Below, one piece after another: positions 1 to 9,106 of a stretch of 63,628 nucleotides of DNA (position 1 is its first letter; every line of letters begins with the position of its first letter). The stretch comes from Lachnospiraceae bacterium (GTDB lineage Bacteria > Bacillota > Clostridia > Lachnospirales > Lachnospiraceae), in the NCBI GenBank assembly GCA_024698885.1, contig JAILQQ010000130.1, positions 1 to 63,628 of the forward strand, in the 5' to 3' direction. Made by a program: the position numbers and the translations under genes. The notes under the pieces are model-generated. The model was not told the DNA's origin and did not search any database. It saw only the letters and a program-made list of their open reading frames with translations.

Positions 1-1
1 T

Positions 2-292
2 AAGCAATTTGTTGTTGATGAATCCACTGACGTAGTTCTTAATGAAGATCATATCTTTGAGGAGATCCTTCTTGCAGATGTTTTTTTGCCGGTATCCGGC
101 GAAAAAAAGCGTATCCGTGCTATCAGCAGATGCCTCGCAGCGCGGGATTCTGTTGATCTGCTGATAGAGGCCCTTCGTAAAGGGCTGATCCCCGAGGAGG
201 ATTGCGGGGATCTGATCAGATACGCAAGAGAAGCAGGAAAAACATCATTGATCCCTCTCTTTCTGCTAAAACAGAGTGGAGAATGGGAGTGA
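2..292 (+). CDS. C-terminal end of an unknown protein (cut by window edge)
   Basis: The reading frame is open from the first bases of the window to the stop at 290-292, so this is the last ~96 residues of a gene that starts upstream. I do not recognise the family. The last ~60 residues form a helical unit (leucine-rich, then a basic 'RYAREAGKT' stretch, then 'IPLFLLKQSGEW'). This matches in pattern the C-terminus of the gene at 5220-6599 ('RIARENGQT', 'IPLLILKKHGEW'), so the two proteins share a C-terminal module. The next gene (ClpP) begins 22 bases downstream behind an AAGGAGG ribosome binding site, so this is probably an earlier gene of the same operon. Confidence 0.75.
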   Translation, partial: KQFVVDESTDVVLNEDHIFEEILLADVFLPVSGEKKRIRAISRCLAARDSVDLLIEALRKGLIPEEDCGDLIRYAREAGKTSLIPLFLLKQSGEWE

Positions 293-314
293 ACCTTGAA
301 AGGAGGCGGTATAC

Positions 315-887
315 ATGGTAATCAGCCCGATCGTACTGGAAAAGGGCATGTCATCCGACATTTTTTCCGCAAATCTGGAGGATCGGACGATCCACCTGAT
401 CGGACCGATCACGGATGAGATGGCAGCCACCATCGTGGCACAGCTTCTTTACCTGGCTAAAAAAAAACCGAAAGGGGAGGGGAGTGATATCCAGCTGTAT
501 ATCAACAGCCCCGGCGGCAGTGTATCGGCCGGATTTGCGATCTATGACACGATGCGGTTCATCACCCCGGACATCATGACCGTCTGCGTGGGCAGGGCCG
601 CTTCGATGGCGGCAGTTATTCTTTCCGGAGACAAAAAGGGAAAACGCTGTATCCTCCCCCATGCGGAGGTGATGATCCATCAGCCCTCCGGCGGCATGGA
701 AGGACAGTCGGAGGATATGGTGATCGCGGCCGAGCATATCAAAGAGACCAGAAACGTCTTGAACGGTATCCTCGCTGAAAATACGGGAAAGCAGCTTGAG
801 GACATTATAAAGGATACAGATCGCGATCACTGGATGAGAGCGGATGAAGCTGTTTCCTATGGGATCGTGGATCGTGTATTGAGATAG
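315..887 (+). CDS. clpP: ATP-dependent Clp protease proteolytic subunit, ClpP family
   Basis: This is a 190-residue serine peptidase of the ClpP family, which forms a barrel-shaped tetradecamer that degrades proteins fed in by an AAA+ unfoldase. The triad is complete: Ser97 in 'GRAASMAA', His122 in 'MIHQPSGG' and Asp171 in 'TDRDHW', at the classical E. coli-like positions. The substrate-strand motif 'NSPGGSVSAG' is present. Length is typical and there is no obvious long propeptide. The start has a good AAGGAGG site. It sits inside an operon of unknown and AAA+ genes rather than beside tig/clpX/lon, so it is probably a dedicated paralogue and not the housekeeping ClpP; that is inference. The partner ATPase may be the next gene, which starts 12 bases downstream. 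Confidence 0.95.
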   Translation: MVISPIVLEKGMSSDIFSANLEDRTIHLIGPITDEMAATIVAQLLYLAKKKPKGEGSDIQLYINSPGGSVSAGFAIYDTMRFITPDIMTVCVGRAASMAAVILSGDKKGKRCILPHAEVMIHQPSGGMEGQSEDMVIAAEHIKETRNVLNGILAENTGKQLEDIIKDTDRDHWMRADEAVSYGIVDRVLR

Positions 888-899
888 GAGGGGTGAAGC

Positions 900-2621
900 A
901 TGGCAAATTACAGTAATTGTGTTGAGCGCCAGATTCCCGTGCTGAGGAAAGATACGTTGAATCTGAAGATCACGGCGGTGGAACTTGTATCTATGAGGAA
1001 CGCCGGGAATTCAGATAACTTTAAGGTGTATCAGAAGGATGCTGATAAGATCCTGGAGATCCCTCAGACGATGGGGCGGCGGATCATTTTCGTGGCAAAG
1101 GATCAGAATCAGGTAGAAAAGACCGCTGTGCTGGTATCAAAAGGCCTGCAGATCAATGCTTTGGATTTCGATGAAGATACATACGCACATGTGTGCAATG
1201 TTTTGGACGAACCTGAGCGCTTGCTGATCGTGGTGAGGCTTTCAGTAAATCCGGGACAGGACGAGCATATACTCGCCAGGCAGACGTTGTTAAATGGAGC
1301 AGCTGTCGTGGATGAGCTGTCGGAAGGGACCGGTATTGGCAACACCCTGTTTTACGGATTTCAGGAAGGGCAGCTTTCGGATCAGCTGGCGGCAGCGGTC
1401 AGCGGCGTTGCCACCAATAATATCATGCTGGCGCTCCCGCCTGAACTGATGGAGCGTCCGGAGATCCATAAACTGATCACGGAAAAGGGTTTTGAAGTCT
1501 ATTACCTGAAGGAAATGCCGGATGGATACTATCGGGAGATCTTTGACCAGATCATCGGGGAAAACGGATACCGTTTTTCCTCGGATAGATTTAAGGATCA
1601 GGTATTCCGTGCACTTACCGCGCTTTATGGTGATACGTTATCCGAAGAGATTATGGATACCGATCTCAGGAAGGCTGCGGAACATTGCGGAGAGGGAGTT
1701 TTGTCTGAAAAGGATTTTACGGCGTTCCTTCCGATCCCTGATACAAATGCCGTGGAAAAGCTTGAGCGTATGCCCGGTCTGGCTAACGTTAAAAAAGCCG
1801 CAAAAGAGTATATTGATCTGTCTCGTGCCTGCAAGGAGAACCCCGCCCTGAAAGGCTTGCTGGGACACCTTCTGTTTGCGGGAGATCCCGGTACCGGGAA
1901 AACGACGGCGGCAAAGCTCTTTTCGGATATCCTGGCATCCGCCGGCATCACCAACGGCAGGTTCGTGACAGCAAACCGTGCGTCCCTGATCGGAAATTAT
2001 GTGGGACATACGGCTCCTAAGGTGGAAAAGGTGTTCAGAGAGGCAAGAGGGGGAGTCCTTTTTGTGGATGAGGCCGGATTCTTTATGATCAAAAACACAG
2101 GCGGCTTTGTGGATGAGGCCATCAAGGAGTTCGTACGGTATATGGAACAGTACCGCGGTGAAGTGATCGTCATTTTTGCCCTTTACCGGGAGGAAGAGGA
2201 AGACTTCCTTGCCTTGGATGACGGCCTGCCGTCCAGAATATCACGGGTGATCCGGTTTGATCCCTATTCGGGAAAGGAACTGCTTGTGATCTTTAAGCTT
2301 ATGATGGAGGACTATGGCTTTACCGTCTCAAATGACGTGACGCCTATTGTGTCCCGGTATTTTGGCAGGAAGCGTGAGAACAGCGGAAAAGCCTTCGGCA
2401 ATGCCAGGGAAGTCAGGAAGCTCTGCGACGCTGTGATCCGGCTTGCTGCTTCAAGATCTGCCGGTCCTAAAGGGACGGCGGGAAGGATCCTGAAGCAGGA
2501 TGTGTTAAAGGCTGTGGAGGAGCTTGAGGGAGTTTCCGCGGGAAAGGAGCTGACATTTGGATTCGGTGGTGCGTTTGCAGGCATCCCGTCAACGGTAATG
2601 ACGGAAGGAGGGAATATATAA
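900..2621 (+). CDS. AAA+ ATPase, CbxX/SpoVK-like, in ClpP operon
   Basis: A 573-residue protein with an unknown N-terminal half (~1-270) and a C-terminal AAA+ module of the CbxX/CfxQ/SpoVK type. Walker A is 'GDPGTGKTT' (residues 328-336, Lys334), followed by the family's 'NYVGHTAPKV' segment and Walker B 'VLFVDEAG' (Asp390, Glu391). The sensor and arginine-finger region follows ('GLPSRISRVIRF'). Such ATPases remodel protein complexes. It lies 12 bases after ClpP behind AGGAGGGG and its stop overlaps the next start by one base (TAATG), so translation is coupled. The C-terminus contains 'TFGFGG', which resembles the hydrophobic-Gly-hydrophobic tripeptide used by Clp unfoldases to dock on ClpP. 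A role as the ClpP unfoldase is inference. Confidence 0.88.
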   Translation: MANYSNCVERQIPVLRKDTLNLKITAVELVSMRNAGNSDNFKVYQKDADKILEIPQTMGRRIIFVAKDQNQVEKTAVLVSKGLQINALDFDEDTYAHVCNVLDEPERLLIVVRLSVNPGQDEHILARQTLLNGAAVVDELSEGTGIGNTLFYGFQEGQLSDQLAAAVSGVATNNIMLALPPELMERPEIHKLITEKGFEVYYLKEMPDGYYREIFDQIIGENGYRFSSDRFKDQVFRALTALYGDTLSEEIMDTDLRKAAEHCGEGVLSEKDFTAFLPIPDTNAVEKLERMPGLANVKKAAKEYIDLSRACKENPALKGLLGHLLFAGDPGTGKTTAAKLFSDILASAGITNGRFVTANRASLIGNYVGHTAPKVEKVFREARGGVLFVDEAGFFMIKNTGGFVDEAIKEFVRYMEQYRGEVIVIFALYREEEEDFLALDDGLPSRISRVIRFDPYSGKELLVIFKLMMEDYGFTVSNDVTPIVSRYFGRKRENSGKAFGNAREVRKLCDAVIRLAASRSAGPKGTAGRILKQDVLKAVEELEGVSAGKELTFGFGGAFAGIPSTVMTEGGNI

Positions 2622-3841
2622 TGGTGTGTACGATCGAAGAAGCAAAAAACGAGGTCAGAAACGGGGCGAGGGCATATTACAAGGCTTTAGAGGACAAAAA
2701 TGGGCGTTTTCCGGATACCGCCATGCTTCCTTTCTTTCTCGTTTCAGCCCCGGGGGTCGGAAAAACGGAGATCACCAAACAGGTCGCGGGGGAGCTGGGG
2801 GTCGGCTTTATCAGCTGTTGCATTACCCATTATACCAGAACTAATGCTTTTGGACTCCCTGTGATCCGGGAACTGAGCGAGGAGGAGAAAGCAGTCCTTG
2901 GGGACAGGAGCGGGAAATACACGGAGAACTCCATGAGTGAGATCATCGCGGGACCTGTACGGGCCTGCCTGGAGGGCCAGGAGAAAGGAATCCTGCTTTT
3001 GGATGAGTTTAACTGTATTTCAGATACGCTACTGCCGGTAGCCCTTTCGCTCCTTCAGACAAGGACGGTCGGTACCTATACGCTGCCACGGGGCTGGATC
3101 CTGGTGCTGTGCGGTAATCCTGTCTCTTTCAATAAGAGCGCCAAAGCCTTTTCGGCCGCGATCCTTGACCGGGTCAGGAGGATAGACATAGAGCCGGATA
3201 CGGAAACCTTTCTGGCCTATGCGGAGCAGAATGGCGTTCATCCGATCGTGCTCAGGTATCTCAGGGAATACAGCCAGAACGCGTATCGGATCAACGGAAA
3301 GGGGGAGGAACCTGAAACGGTCACCTTCCGCAGCTGGGAGAATCTGTCCTATACCCTGTATGGTTATGAAAATCTGGGACAGAATATCACCCAGATCACG
3401 GTGGATCAGTTTATTAAAGCAACGGATATCGCCGAAGACTTTTATCGCTTTTATCAGACACATCGTGATGGTTTCGGTTACCCTGAAGCGGAAGCTGTGC
3501 TGCGGGGAGAGCGGACGGCGGAACTGGTAAAGCTTCTTTCCGAAAAGGATTATCTCTTCCGGATGAATGCATTGAAAATTATTGAAAACACGCTCGCCGG
3601 AGCGTACAGGGAGGCAGCCCGGACGGGAGAATGGGCGGAAGATATGGAACGGCTTTCCGAATATGTAAACAGGGCTTTCCGCTTTATCAGACGGCTTCCC
3701 GACAGAGATACGCTATGTGAGAACCTGATGTATGGGATCGCGGAAGATCCGGATCTTCTTCCGATCGTAGAAAAGGTTGGCTGCGAGGAGTATCTGAAGG
3801 TATGCCGGAAGGCTTACGGTATTACCCGGAAAGGAGCATGA
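2621..3841 (+). CDS. MoxR-family AAA+ ATPase
   Basis: A 406-residue MoxR-type AAA+ ATPase. Walker A is 'APGVGKTE' (residues 43-50, Lys48) and Walker B is 'LLLDEFN' (Asp128, Glu129). The typical 'VLCGNPV' sensor segment and 'ILDRVRRIDIEPD' arginine region follow. Members of this family act as chaperones that load or activate partner proteins and are nearly always encoded next to a von Willebrand A (vWA) protein, as here: the vWA gene starts 3 bases after this stop. The start codon overlaps the stop of the upstream AAA+ gene by one base. The C-terminal ~150 residues are not recognised. Confidence 0.92.
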   Translation: MVCTIEEAKNEVRNGARAYYKALEDKNGRFPDTAMLPFFLVSAPGVGKTEITKQVAGELGVGFISCCITHYTRTNAFGLPVIRELSEEEKAVLGDRSGKYTENSMSEIIAGPVRACLEGQEKGILLLDEFNCISDTLLPVALSLLQTRTVGTYTLPRGWILVLCGNPVSFNKSAKAFSAAILDRVRRIDIEPDTETFLAYAEQNGVHPIVLRYLREYSQNAYRINGKGEEPETVTFRSWENLSYTLYGYENLGQNITQITVDQFIKATDIAEDFYRFYQTHRDGFGYPEAEAVLRGERTAELVKLLSEKDYLFRMNALKIIENTLAGAYREAARTGEWAEDMERLSEYVNRAFRFIRRLPDRDTLCENLMYGIAEDPDLLPIVEKVGCEEYLKVCRKAYGITRKGA

Positions 3842-3844
3842 GGT

Positions 3845-5233
3845 ATGGGCAAGATCAGGTTTAAGCCTGTCCTTACGCCGCTTAAGGAGACTAAAAAGCA
3901 GGCGGCTGCAAAGGCCAGGATCGAGGCGGTTTTAAGGAAACTGAAGAGGGAAAACCGCTTTCTGGTCGCCGCGGCGAATTTCCTGACACCGGTCGCGGTG
4001 AAGGAGAATCTGGGGGATCATATCGTCACGGATGGTAAGAATCTTTACTTTTCTCCCGCAGCATTCCTAAAAGATCCTGATGGAGACGATGCATGGATCA
4101 GAAAGCAGCTGCTACATATCATGATGCATGGTTTTCTGGGACATTTTGTGATGAAGGAAAGCTTCGAGCATCGTGGGCTATTCTGGATGGTACTGGATGT
4201 GCAGGTAATGCTGCTGCAGTATCTGATGGAAGGGACCCATTCGGATGTACAGGCAGTATTTGAAGAGATGATCGGCTATGAACTGTATTTTCGGTCGCAG
4301 GAGGACGGAGCCTTGTATGACGCTTTAAAGAGGACCATGAAGTGCCACCGGGCAGAGCTTGATGATCACAGTTTCTGGGCTTTACCGGATCCGCCGGGTT
4401 CTGCCGTAAGCTGTACGGCAGGATCCGCACAAGAATTCTGGGAACAGCAGATACAATTCCTGACAAGCGGAAAGAGTGTTTTCGGCCGCATGGACAAAGC
4501 TACGGCTGCAAAGCTTCTTACCGGGCTTGGGAAGAAGCTCCGGGAGGGAGGAAGGCAATGGGGAACCGGGGCCGGCAACGGAAAGGAGATGATGGAAGCG
4601 GCAGGAGAGGCAAAACTCTTCTACCGCGGAATTCTTCAAAAGCTGTCGGAACATAGGGAATCCGTCAGGGAAGAGGACAATATCGATCCGATCTATTATT
4701 CCTACGGGCTCTCCCTGTATGAGGACGTTCCGATCATTGAACCGTTAGAAGAGACAGAAACCCTGTGCTTGCGCTCAGTCGTGATCGGGATCGATACCAG
4801 CGGCTCCTGCGTTTCGGATCTTCCGCAGTTTCTTTCGGAAACGCAGGAAATATTCGGGGAGATCCTGCGGATCGGACATCTGGAAAAGCTTCATCTGCTG
4901 CAGTGCGATGACGCGATCCAGTCCGAGCAGACCATTGACAGTGCCGAAGAGCTTGCGGGGTACGGGAAAAAAGCGGAAATGCGGGGGTTTGGCGGAACCA
5001 GCTTTGTGCCGGTATTTAACAGGGTGAAGGAATATATAAAAGAAGGAGAGAAGATAGACTGCCTGATCTACCTGTCCGACGGATACGGACAATTTCCGAC
5101 GGAAGTTCCACCCTATCCCGTATATTTCGTGCTGAAGGAGAATTCACAGGGGCCGGGGGGTATCATCCCCCCCTGGGTCAGATGTCTGTATTTAGAACAA
5201 GGCGAAAGGGGGAAGAACCATGAATATGGTTAA
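3845..5233 (+). CDS. DUF2201-like vWA protein (metallopeptidase-like N-domain + vWA-like C-domain)
   Basis: A 462-residue partner of the MoxR ATPase, resembling the predicted metallopeptidase/vWA-like family (DUF2201, COG3864). The N-terminal half has a histidine cluster 'LLHIMMHGFLGH' (His91, His95, His100), similar to the HExxH region but with the catalytic Glu absent, so peptidase activity is doubtful. The C-terminal half has a vWA fold with metal-ion-dependent adhesion residues: Asp317-Thr-Ser-Gly-Ser321, 'GGTSF' (Thr385) and 'YLSDG' (Asp412). vWA domains bind protein partners through a bound cation. The gene is 3 bases after moxR, and its last 14 bases overlap the next gene. Confidence 0.85.
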   Translation: MGKIRFKPVLTPLKETKKQAAAKARIEAVLRKLKRENRFLVAAANFLTPVAVKENLGDHIVTDGKNLYFSPAAFLKDPDGDDAWIRKQLLHIMMHGFLGHFVMKESFEHRGLFWMVLDVQVMLLQYLMEGTHSDVQAVFEEMIGYELYFRSQEDGALYDALKRTMKCHRAELDDHSFWALPDPPGSAVSCTAGSAQEFWEQQIQFLTSGKSVFGRMDKATAAKLLTGLGKKLREGGRQWGTGAGNGKEMMEAAGEAKLFYRGILQKLSEHRESVREEDNIDPIYYSYGLSLYEDVPIIEPLEETETLCLRSVVIGIDTSGSCVSDLPQFLSETQEIFGEILRIGHLEKLHLLQCDDAIQSEQTIDSAEELAGYGKKAEMRGFGGTSFVPVFNRVKEYIKEGEKIDCLIYLSDGYGQFPTEVPPYPVYFVLKENSQGPGGIIPPWVRCLYLEQGERGKNHEYG

Positions 5234-6599
5234 CTATCTGGACTGGTGTAATGATTTCCTCCCGGAGGAGACATGGTACGGTCATCTTCATGCAGGGGAA
5301 TCCCGGGAGGTGCCTGTAAAGAACGGGCCCGGCTGGCTTCCGGACGGGCCGGAACTGGATAAAGACCTTCAGAAAGTGAAGGAGAACGGAGCGGCCTTTC
5401 GTGTGGCGGCACTGCGCTTCCGTAACAAGGAGCTGCAAAACCCGGATGGTCTGATCTGGTATTTCGGAAAGCCGGATCCGTGTGCGGATCGCTATAATCT
5501 GCAGGAAATAGACTGGGACACAGTGTTTGAAAACGAACCGGAGCGCGTGGTGTATCTCTATCGGGTATCGCCACTGATCATGGCCGTTCTGACAAAGGAC
5601 AGGAGAATGGTCTGGAACATGCTGCGTCAGGACAGAAGCCTGTCGATCAGCCGGTACCATTTCTGTTATGACGAGATACACTATAGCGCGAATAGAGATG
5701 ATGTGGTCCAGCCCTATGTATCATTACATGAACAGCTGACGGAGGCATGCGCGTCCTATATCCGGATCTGCAGGGCTCTGCTGACGGGAAATATGACACC
5801 GGATCTGTTTGCGGAACTGCTCTGCAGACTGGAAGAGGGAGCATCCGGTGACGGCCGCTGGTTCTTCTGGCCATTTGCCTATCAGGATGCAGATCCCGAA
5901 ACCTTCCGTAATTCCCTGAACCTGCTGCTTAGCATCAAAGAGCAGTGGCCGCAGATCTTTGGGAAGATTTACAATGAGAAGCTGCATGGCGAGATCCTGT
6001 TCAGCTTCTTCTGGAATTTCTGCCACCCGGAAGCACCGCCTGCGCGTCTCTACGCCTGGTTCATAAAAAAGATGCATGAGCTCTCTACGCAGCGGACAAC
6101 CGGTGATTTCTTTTACAGGCTGGTCGATCAGGCACTTGGCGTTCCTGAGCTGGAGCTTAACCTGCTCGGGGATGGAAGAGTCGAGCAATTTTGGAAAGAT
6201 CTGACAGGAAAAGAACCTGTGCTGGATCTTCGTGACAGAAAAAACGGGGAATGGTTCTATCGCCTTTTTGAGGAATTTGAAGCGAGCAGACCTTTTGAAA
6301 GCGGAAAGATCTCCCGACGATGCGTACAGTATCTCAGATATGTGCTCCGTTCCGTTACGAGAGTCATCCCCTGCGATGAGGATGAGGAAAGACTGGAGAT
6401 CCCGAAGGATCTTCTCCTGTGCAAGGACGCGGAGCTTCTTCTGTTAGCACTGCAAAAGAATCTCCTGTCTGTAAGGCAGGTGGATAACCTGATACGGATC
6501 GCGCGGGAAAACGGACAGACAACGGAGATCCCGTTACTTATCCTGAAAAAGCATGGAGAATGGAAGGAGGGAGAAGTAGTTCATGATCAACAGATATGA
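5220..6599 (+). CDS. Unknown protein of the ClpP/MoxR-vWA operon
   Basis: A 459-residue soluble protein that I do not recognise. There is no signal peptide or membrane segment; it is rich in Trp, Phe and acidic residues. Near the N-terminus it has 'YLDWCNDFLPEETWYGHLHAGESREVP'-type sequence (first ~35 residues). The last ~60 residues form a helical unit ending 'IPLLILKKHGEW', matching the end of the partial gene at the left edge. The start is chosen at the ATG behind AAGGGGGA; it overlaps the vWA gene by 14 bases, and the stop region overlaps the next gene by 17 bases, indicating translational coupling. Its role is unknown; context suggests a substrate-binding or adaptor component. Confidence 0.85.
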   Translation: MNMVNYLDWCNDFLPEETWYGHLHAGESREVPVKNGPGWLPDGPELDKDLQKVKENGAAFRVAALRFRNKELQNPDGLIWYFGKPDPCADRYNLQEIDWDTVFENEPERVVYLYRVSPLIMAVLTKDRRMVWNMLRQDRSLSISRYHFCYDEIHYSANRDDVVQPYVSLHEQLTEACASYIRICRALLTGNMTPDLFAELLCRLEEGASGDGRWFFWPFAYQDADPETFRNSLNLLLSIKEQWPQIFGKIYNEKLHGEILFSFFWNFCHPEAPPARLYAWFIKKMHELSTQRTTGDFFYRLVDQALGVPELELNLLGDGRVEQFWKDLTGKEPVLDLRDRKNGEWFYRLFEEFEASRPFESGKISRRCVQYLRYVLRSVTRVIPCDEDEERLEIPKDLLLCKDAELLLLALQKNLLSVRQVDNLIRIARENGQTTEIPLLILKKHGEWKEGEVVHDQQI

Positions 6600-8034
6600 A
6601 TTGCAATATATCGATCTGATACGATGGGATGATACGTTTTGGGAAGCACCGGTCTATCAGATCGACACGGAGGCGGAATTATTCCCGTATCTGGAGGCCT
6701 CGATCAAGGGGGCAGATACGGAAAAGAAAAATTATCCGGATCTGCTTCCGGGATGCAACAAGGGATTTCGCGTACTGAAAAACGGGTGCCCTTACACCAA
6801 CCAACAGGACGGGAGTATACCGGAGTATTACGGAGATACAAGAAGGGTGATCGCGAGGCTCCTGTCTGACGTAAAGCAGGGAAATTGTCAGATCTTCAGC
6901 CTGACAGTCAATGGAAAAAAGTATACGGATATCCGTAATATCCGGGAGATCACGGTGCCGGGGGCCGGGAACCGCCTGATCTTCAAAGCAGTGTATGAAG
7001 GCAGACAGGTACTGCTCGGCCTGCCGGTTATGCTGGAAGATTCGTATCCGGATATACCCGAAAAAAGGAACTCGGTCATTTCCCTGAGTACGATGGAACT
7101 GTATACTCTCTTGGATCCGGCAAAAGAGCACGCGCTCTCTTTGTTTGGAGCCAAACCCTTAATGTGGTTCAGAGGCAGAAGAGTTGATCTGTTTTATGGT
7201 TCGTTCCGTAACGAAAAAGGGGAAAAGATGAAGGGTATCTTTTACTTTCTGCATAACAGCCTGATCCCGAAATATGCCATAAAAGAAGACCGAAACGGTG
7301 AACTGCATTATCTGTTGTCCGATGTTGAATGGAGTTTCAACCGGAATTATCCCGTATGTATGGAAGTGACGGCAGGAGCACCAAAACCTGTGCTGTACAA
7401 ATATAAATATGTTTTCCTGAATATGGAGTCTTCAGAGGATGATATCTACTGCCCGCCGGAAACATTTGCCAGGGAATGCAAGGCCTTTATGGAAAAGAGC
7501 AGTTTTAGGAGAGGGGGACGGGAAACCTTCATCAGGGAGTTTGAAAAACATGTTCTGCAGGCTATCCGGCTTCCAAAAAGCGGAATGATCATTCGTGATA
7601 AGCAAAAGATCCCGTTTTCCTGTACGGCGGAAGGTGTATTGTCCGCCGAGATCACGTCGGGAGACCGCCGCATTTTACTCAAGCTGATATTAAGAGAGTC
7701 TTTAAGAGAAGATAGGCCGGCAGACTATTTTTTAGAGATCACCTCTCCTATGGTTGAGATCACAGGACGACGAGGTCATCAGATGCTGATTCGGTTTGAC
7801 AGAGCATCCGACAATTGGTCCGTCGAAGATCCTGGCAGCGGACGGAAATACAGTCCGGACGAGCTTTTTGCAAAAGGCATGCATATTCCTTCGGCAAAAA
7901 TGAACAAAGTGTATGTTTTGCAATGGAATGGAACTTTTGATTTTATCAGTGAACATCGGAACGAGGTGATCTGCTGTGCGGATGAGGCGGAACAGATCAT
8001 TTATGGAGAAAGGGAGGGATTTTTATGTCATTGA
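6583..8034 (+). CDS. Unknown protein of the ClpP/MoxR-vWA operon
   Basis: A 483-residue protein without recognisable family. No signal peptide, membrane segment or nucleotide-binding motif is visible. It looks like a mixed alpha/beta protein with many aromatic residues. A Cys pair occurs at 'VICCADEAEQ' near the C-terminus. It starts inside the preceding gene (17-base overlap, with AAGGAGGGAG upstream) and its end overlaps the next gene by 10 bases, so it is an integral operon member. Function cannot be assigned from sequence alone. Confidence 0.82.
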   Translation: MINRYELQYIDLIRWDDTFWEAPVYQIDTEAELFPYLEASIKGADTEKKNYPDLLPGCNKGFRVLKNGCPYTNQQDGSIPEYYGDTRRVIARLLSDVKQGNCQIFSLTVNGKKYTDIRNIREITVPGAGNRLIFKAVYEGRQVLLGLPVMLEDSYPDIPEKRNSVISLSTMELYTLLDPAKEHALSLFGAKPLMWFRGRRVDLFYGSFRNEKGEKMKGIFYFLHNSLIPKYAIKEDRNGELHYLLSDVEWSFNRNYPVCMEVTAGAPKPVLYKYKYVFLNMESSEDDIYCPPETFARECKAFMEKSSFRRGGRETFIREFEKHVLQAIRLPKSGMIIRDKQKIPFSCTAEGVLSAEITSGDRRILLKLILRESLREDRPADYFLEITSPMVEITGRRGHQMLIRFDRASDNWSVEDPGSGRKYSPDELFAKGMHIPSAKMNKVYVLQWNGTFDFISEHRNEVICCADEAEQIIYGEREGFLCH

Positions 8035-9092
8035 TCGTTCTTTTTGACGAAAAAGAGATATATGATCATTTACCGAAGGAAGAATGGTTAAATTTCAGGA
8101 AGTACGTGATGAAGGATGGTCCGGTGGATGATCATATACAGTCGGATTTCTGCGATCTTATAACCTTTGAGCTTCAGGAATTTCTGGAAACGAAGGTCAT
8201 CCGGGACTACTTTACAGAATTTGGACTGGAATATGTTCCGGATTACAAAATGAAAGCAGAAGAATGGGGGCCGTTAAGCTATCAGGGAGATGATCCGCAG
8301 TTTATCATGTTTCTGCATCCACGGCTGCAGTTTGCCCTGACTGCCCTGTATAGGGAACATTTTCATTACCTGATCCATCCTTATCTTCTGGATGCCACAT
8401 ACACGATGCCCCTGCTGAGGGAAAGGAATCTGTACGTTTTGGAGGATCCTGATCATATCACGCTGGACGGCCAACTCTTCAAACTGTTGGAAAACGGTGT
8501 CGACATCGTTGTGGGAGATCTTCATTCCCGGGATTTTTCAGAATCGTATCCGGATGATTTTTTACGGGCATTGTGGAAACTGGAATCAAAATACAGTTAT
8601 ATCTCGAAGGAGATGGATATTCAGTATTTTGGCGAAGAGAAGGCCACGGATATCCAAACGGATCTGTATACCTTATTAAGCGGGTCGGATACAGGTGTTC
8701 AGTATACGGACAATGAAGATATGTACAGATCCGTACGGGTTTCCGTTTCCACGCCGATCTCGTTTAAAGAGGACGATCTCAGAAGACTTCCTTTGTATTA
8801 TCTGGACCAGGTCGGAGATACATGGTTTTTCCGGCTGGGAATGTCCGTAAAATATCCCTCATTTGAGGATCTGATCGGGGAACTTCTGCTGGGAGGAAAT
8901 GCGCCCGCAAAAAGGATCATGCTCGTCCTGAACTGCAATGAGAGATGTGATGTCAGAAAATATCCGGAGTACATCAAATATATCATGGTGTATGACAGCG
9001 CAAAGCATGAGTTGGAAGTGCTGGGAAAAAACGGCCTGCATATCTTCCGGGAGGCGCTGCATCAGTCAGTAGAAGCGGATGAAACGGAATAA
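8025..9092 (+). CDS. Unknown protein of the ClpP/MoxR-vWA operon
   Basis: A 355-residue, acidic, soluble protein that I do not recognise. It begins 'MSLIVLFDEKEIYDHLPKEE' and is rich in Tyr, Asp and His with no nucleotide-binding or membrane signature. It overlaps the preceding gene by 10 bases behind an AGGGAGGG site. The next gene (HSP90-like ATPase) follows after 14 bases with its own AGGAGG. Conserved placement in the operon would be the best lead to its role. Confidence 0.82.
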   Translation: MSLIVLFDEKEIYDHLPKEEWLNFRKYVMKDGPVDDHIQSDFCDLITFELQEFLETKVIRDYFTEFGLEYVPDYKMKAEEWGPLSYQGDDPQFIMFLHPRLQFALTALYREHFHYLIHPYLLDATYTMPLLRERNLYVLEDPDHITLDGQLFKLLENGVDIVVGDLHSRDFSESYPDDFLRALWKLESKYSYISKEMDIQYFGEEKATDIQTDLYTLLSGSDTGVQYTDNEDMYRSVRVSVSTPISFKEDDLRRLPLYYLDQVGDTWFFRLGMSVKYPSFEDLIGELLLGGNAPAKRIMLVLNCNERCDVRKYPEYIKYIMVYDSAKHELEVLGKNGLHIFREALHQSVEADETE

Positions 9093-9106
9093 GAGAGGAG
9101 GACATT

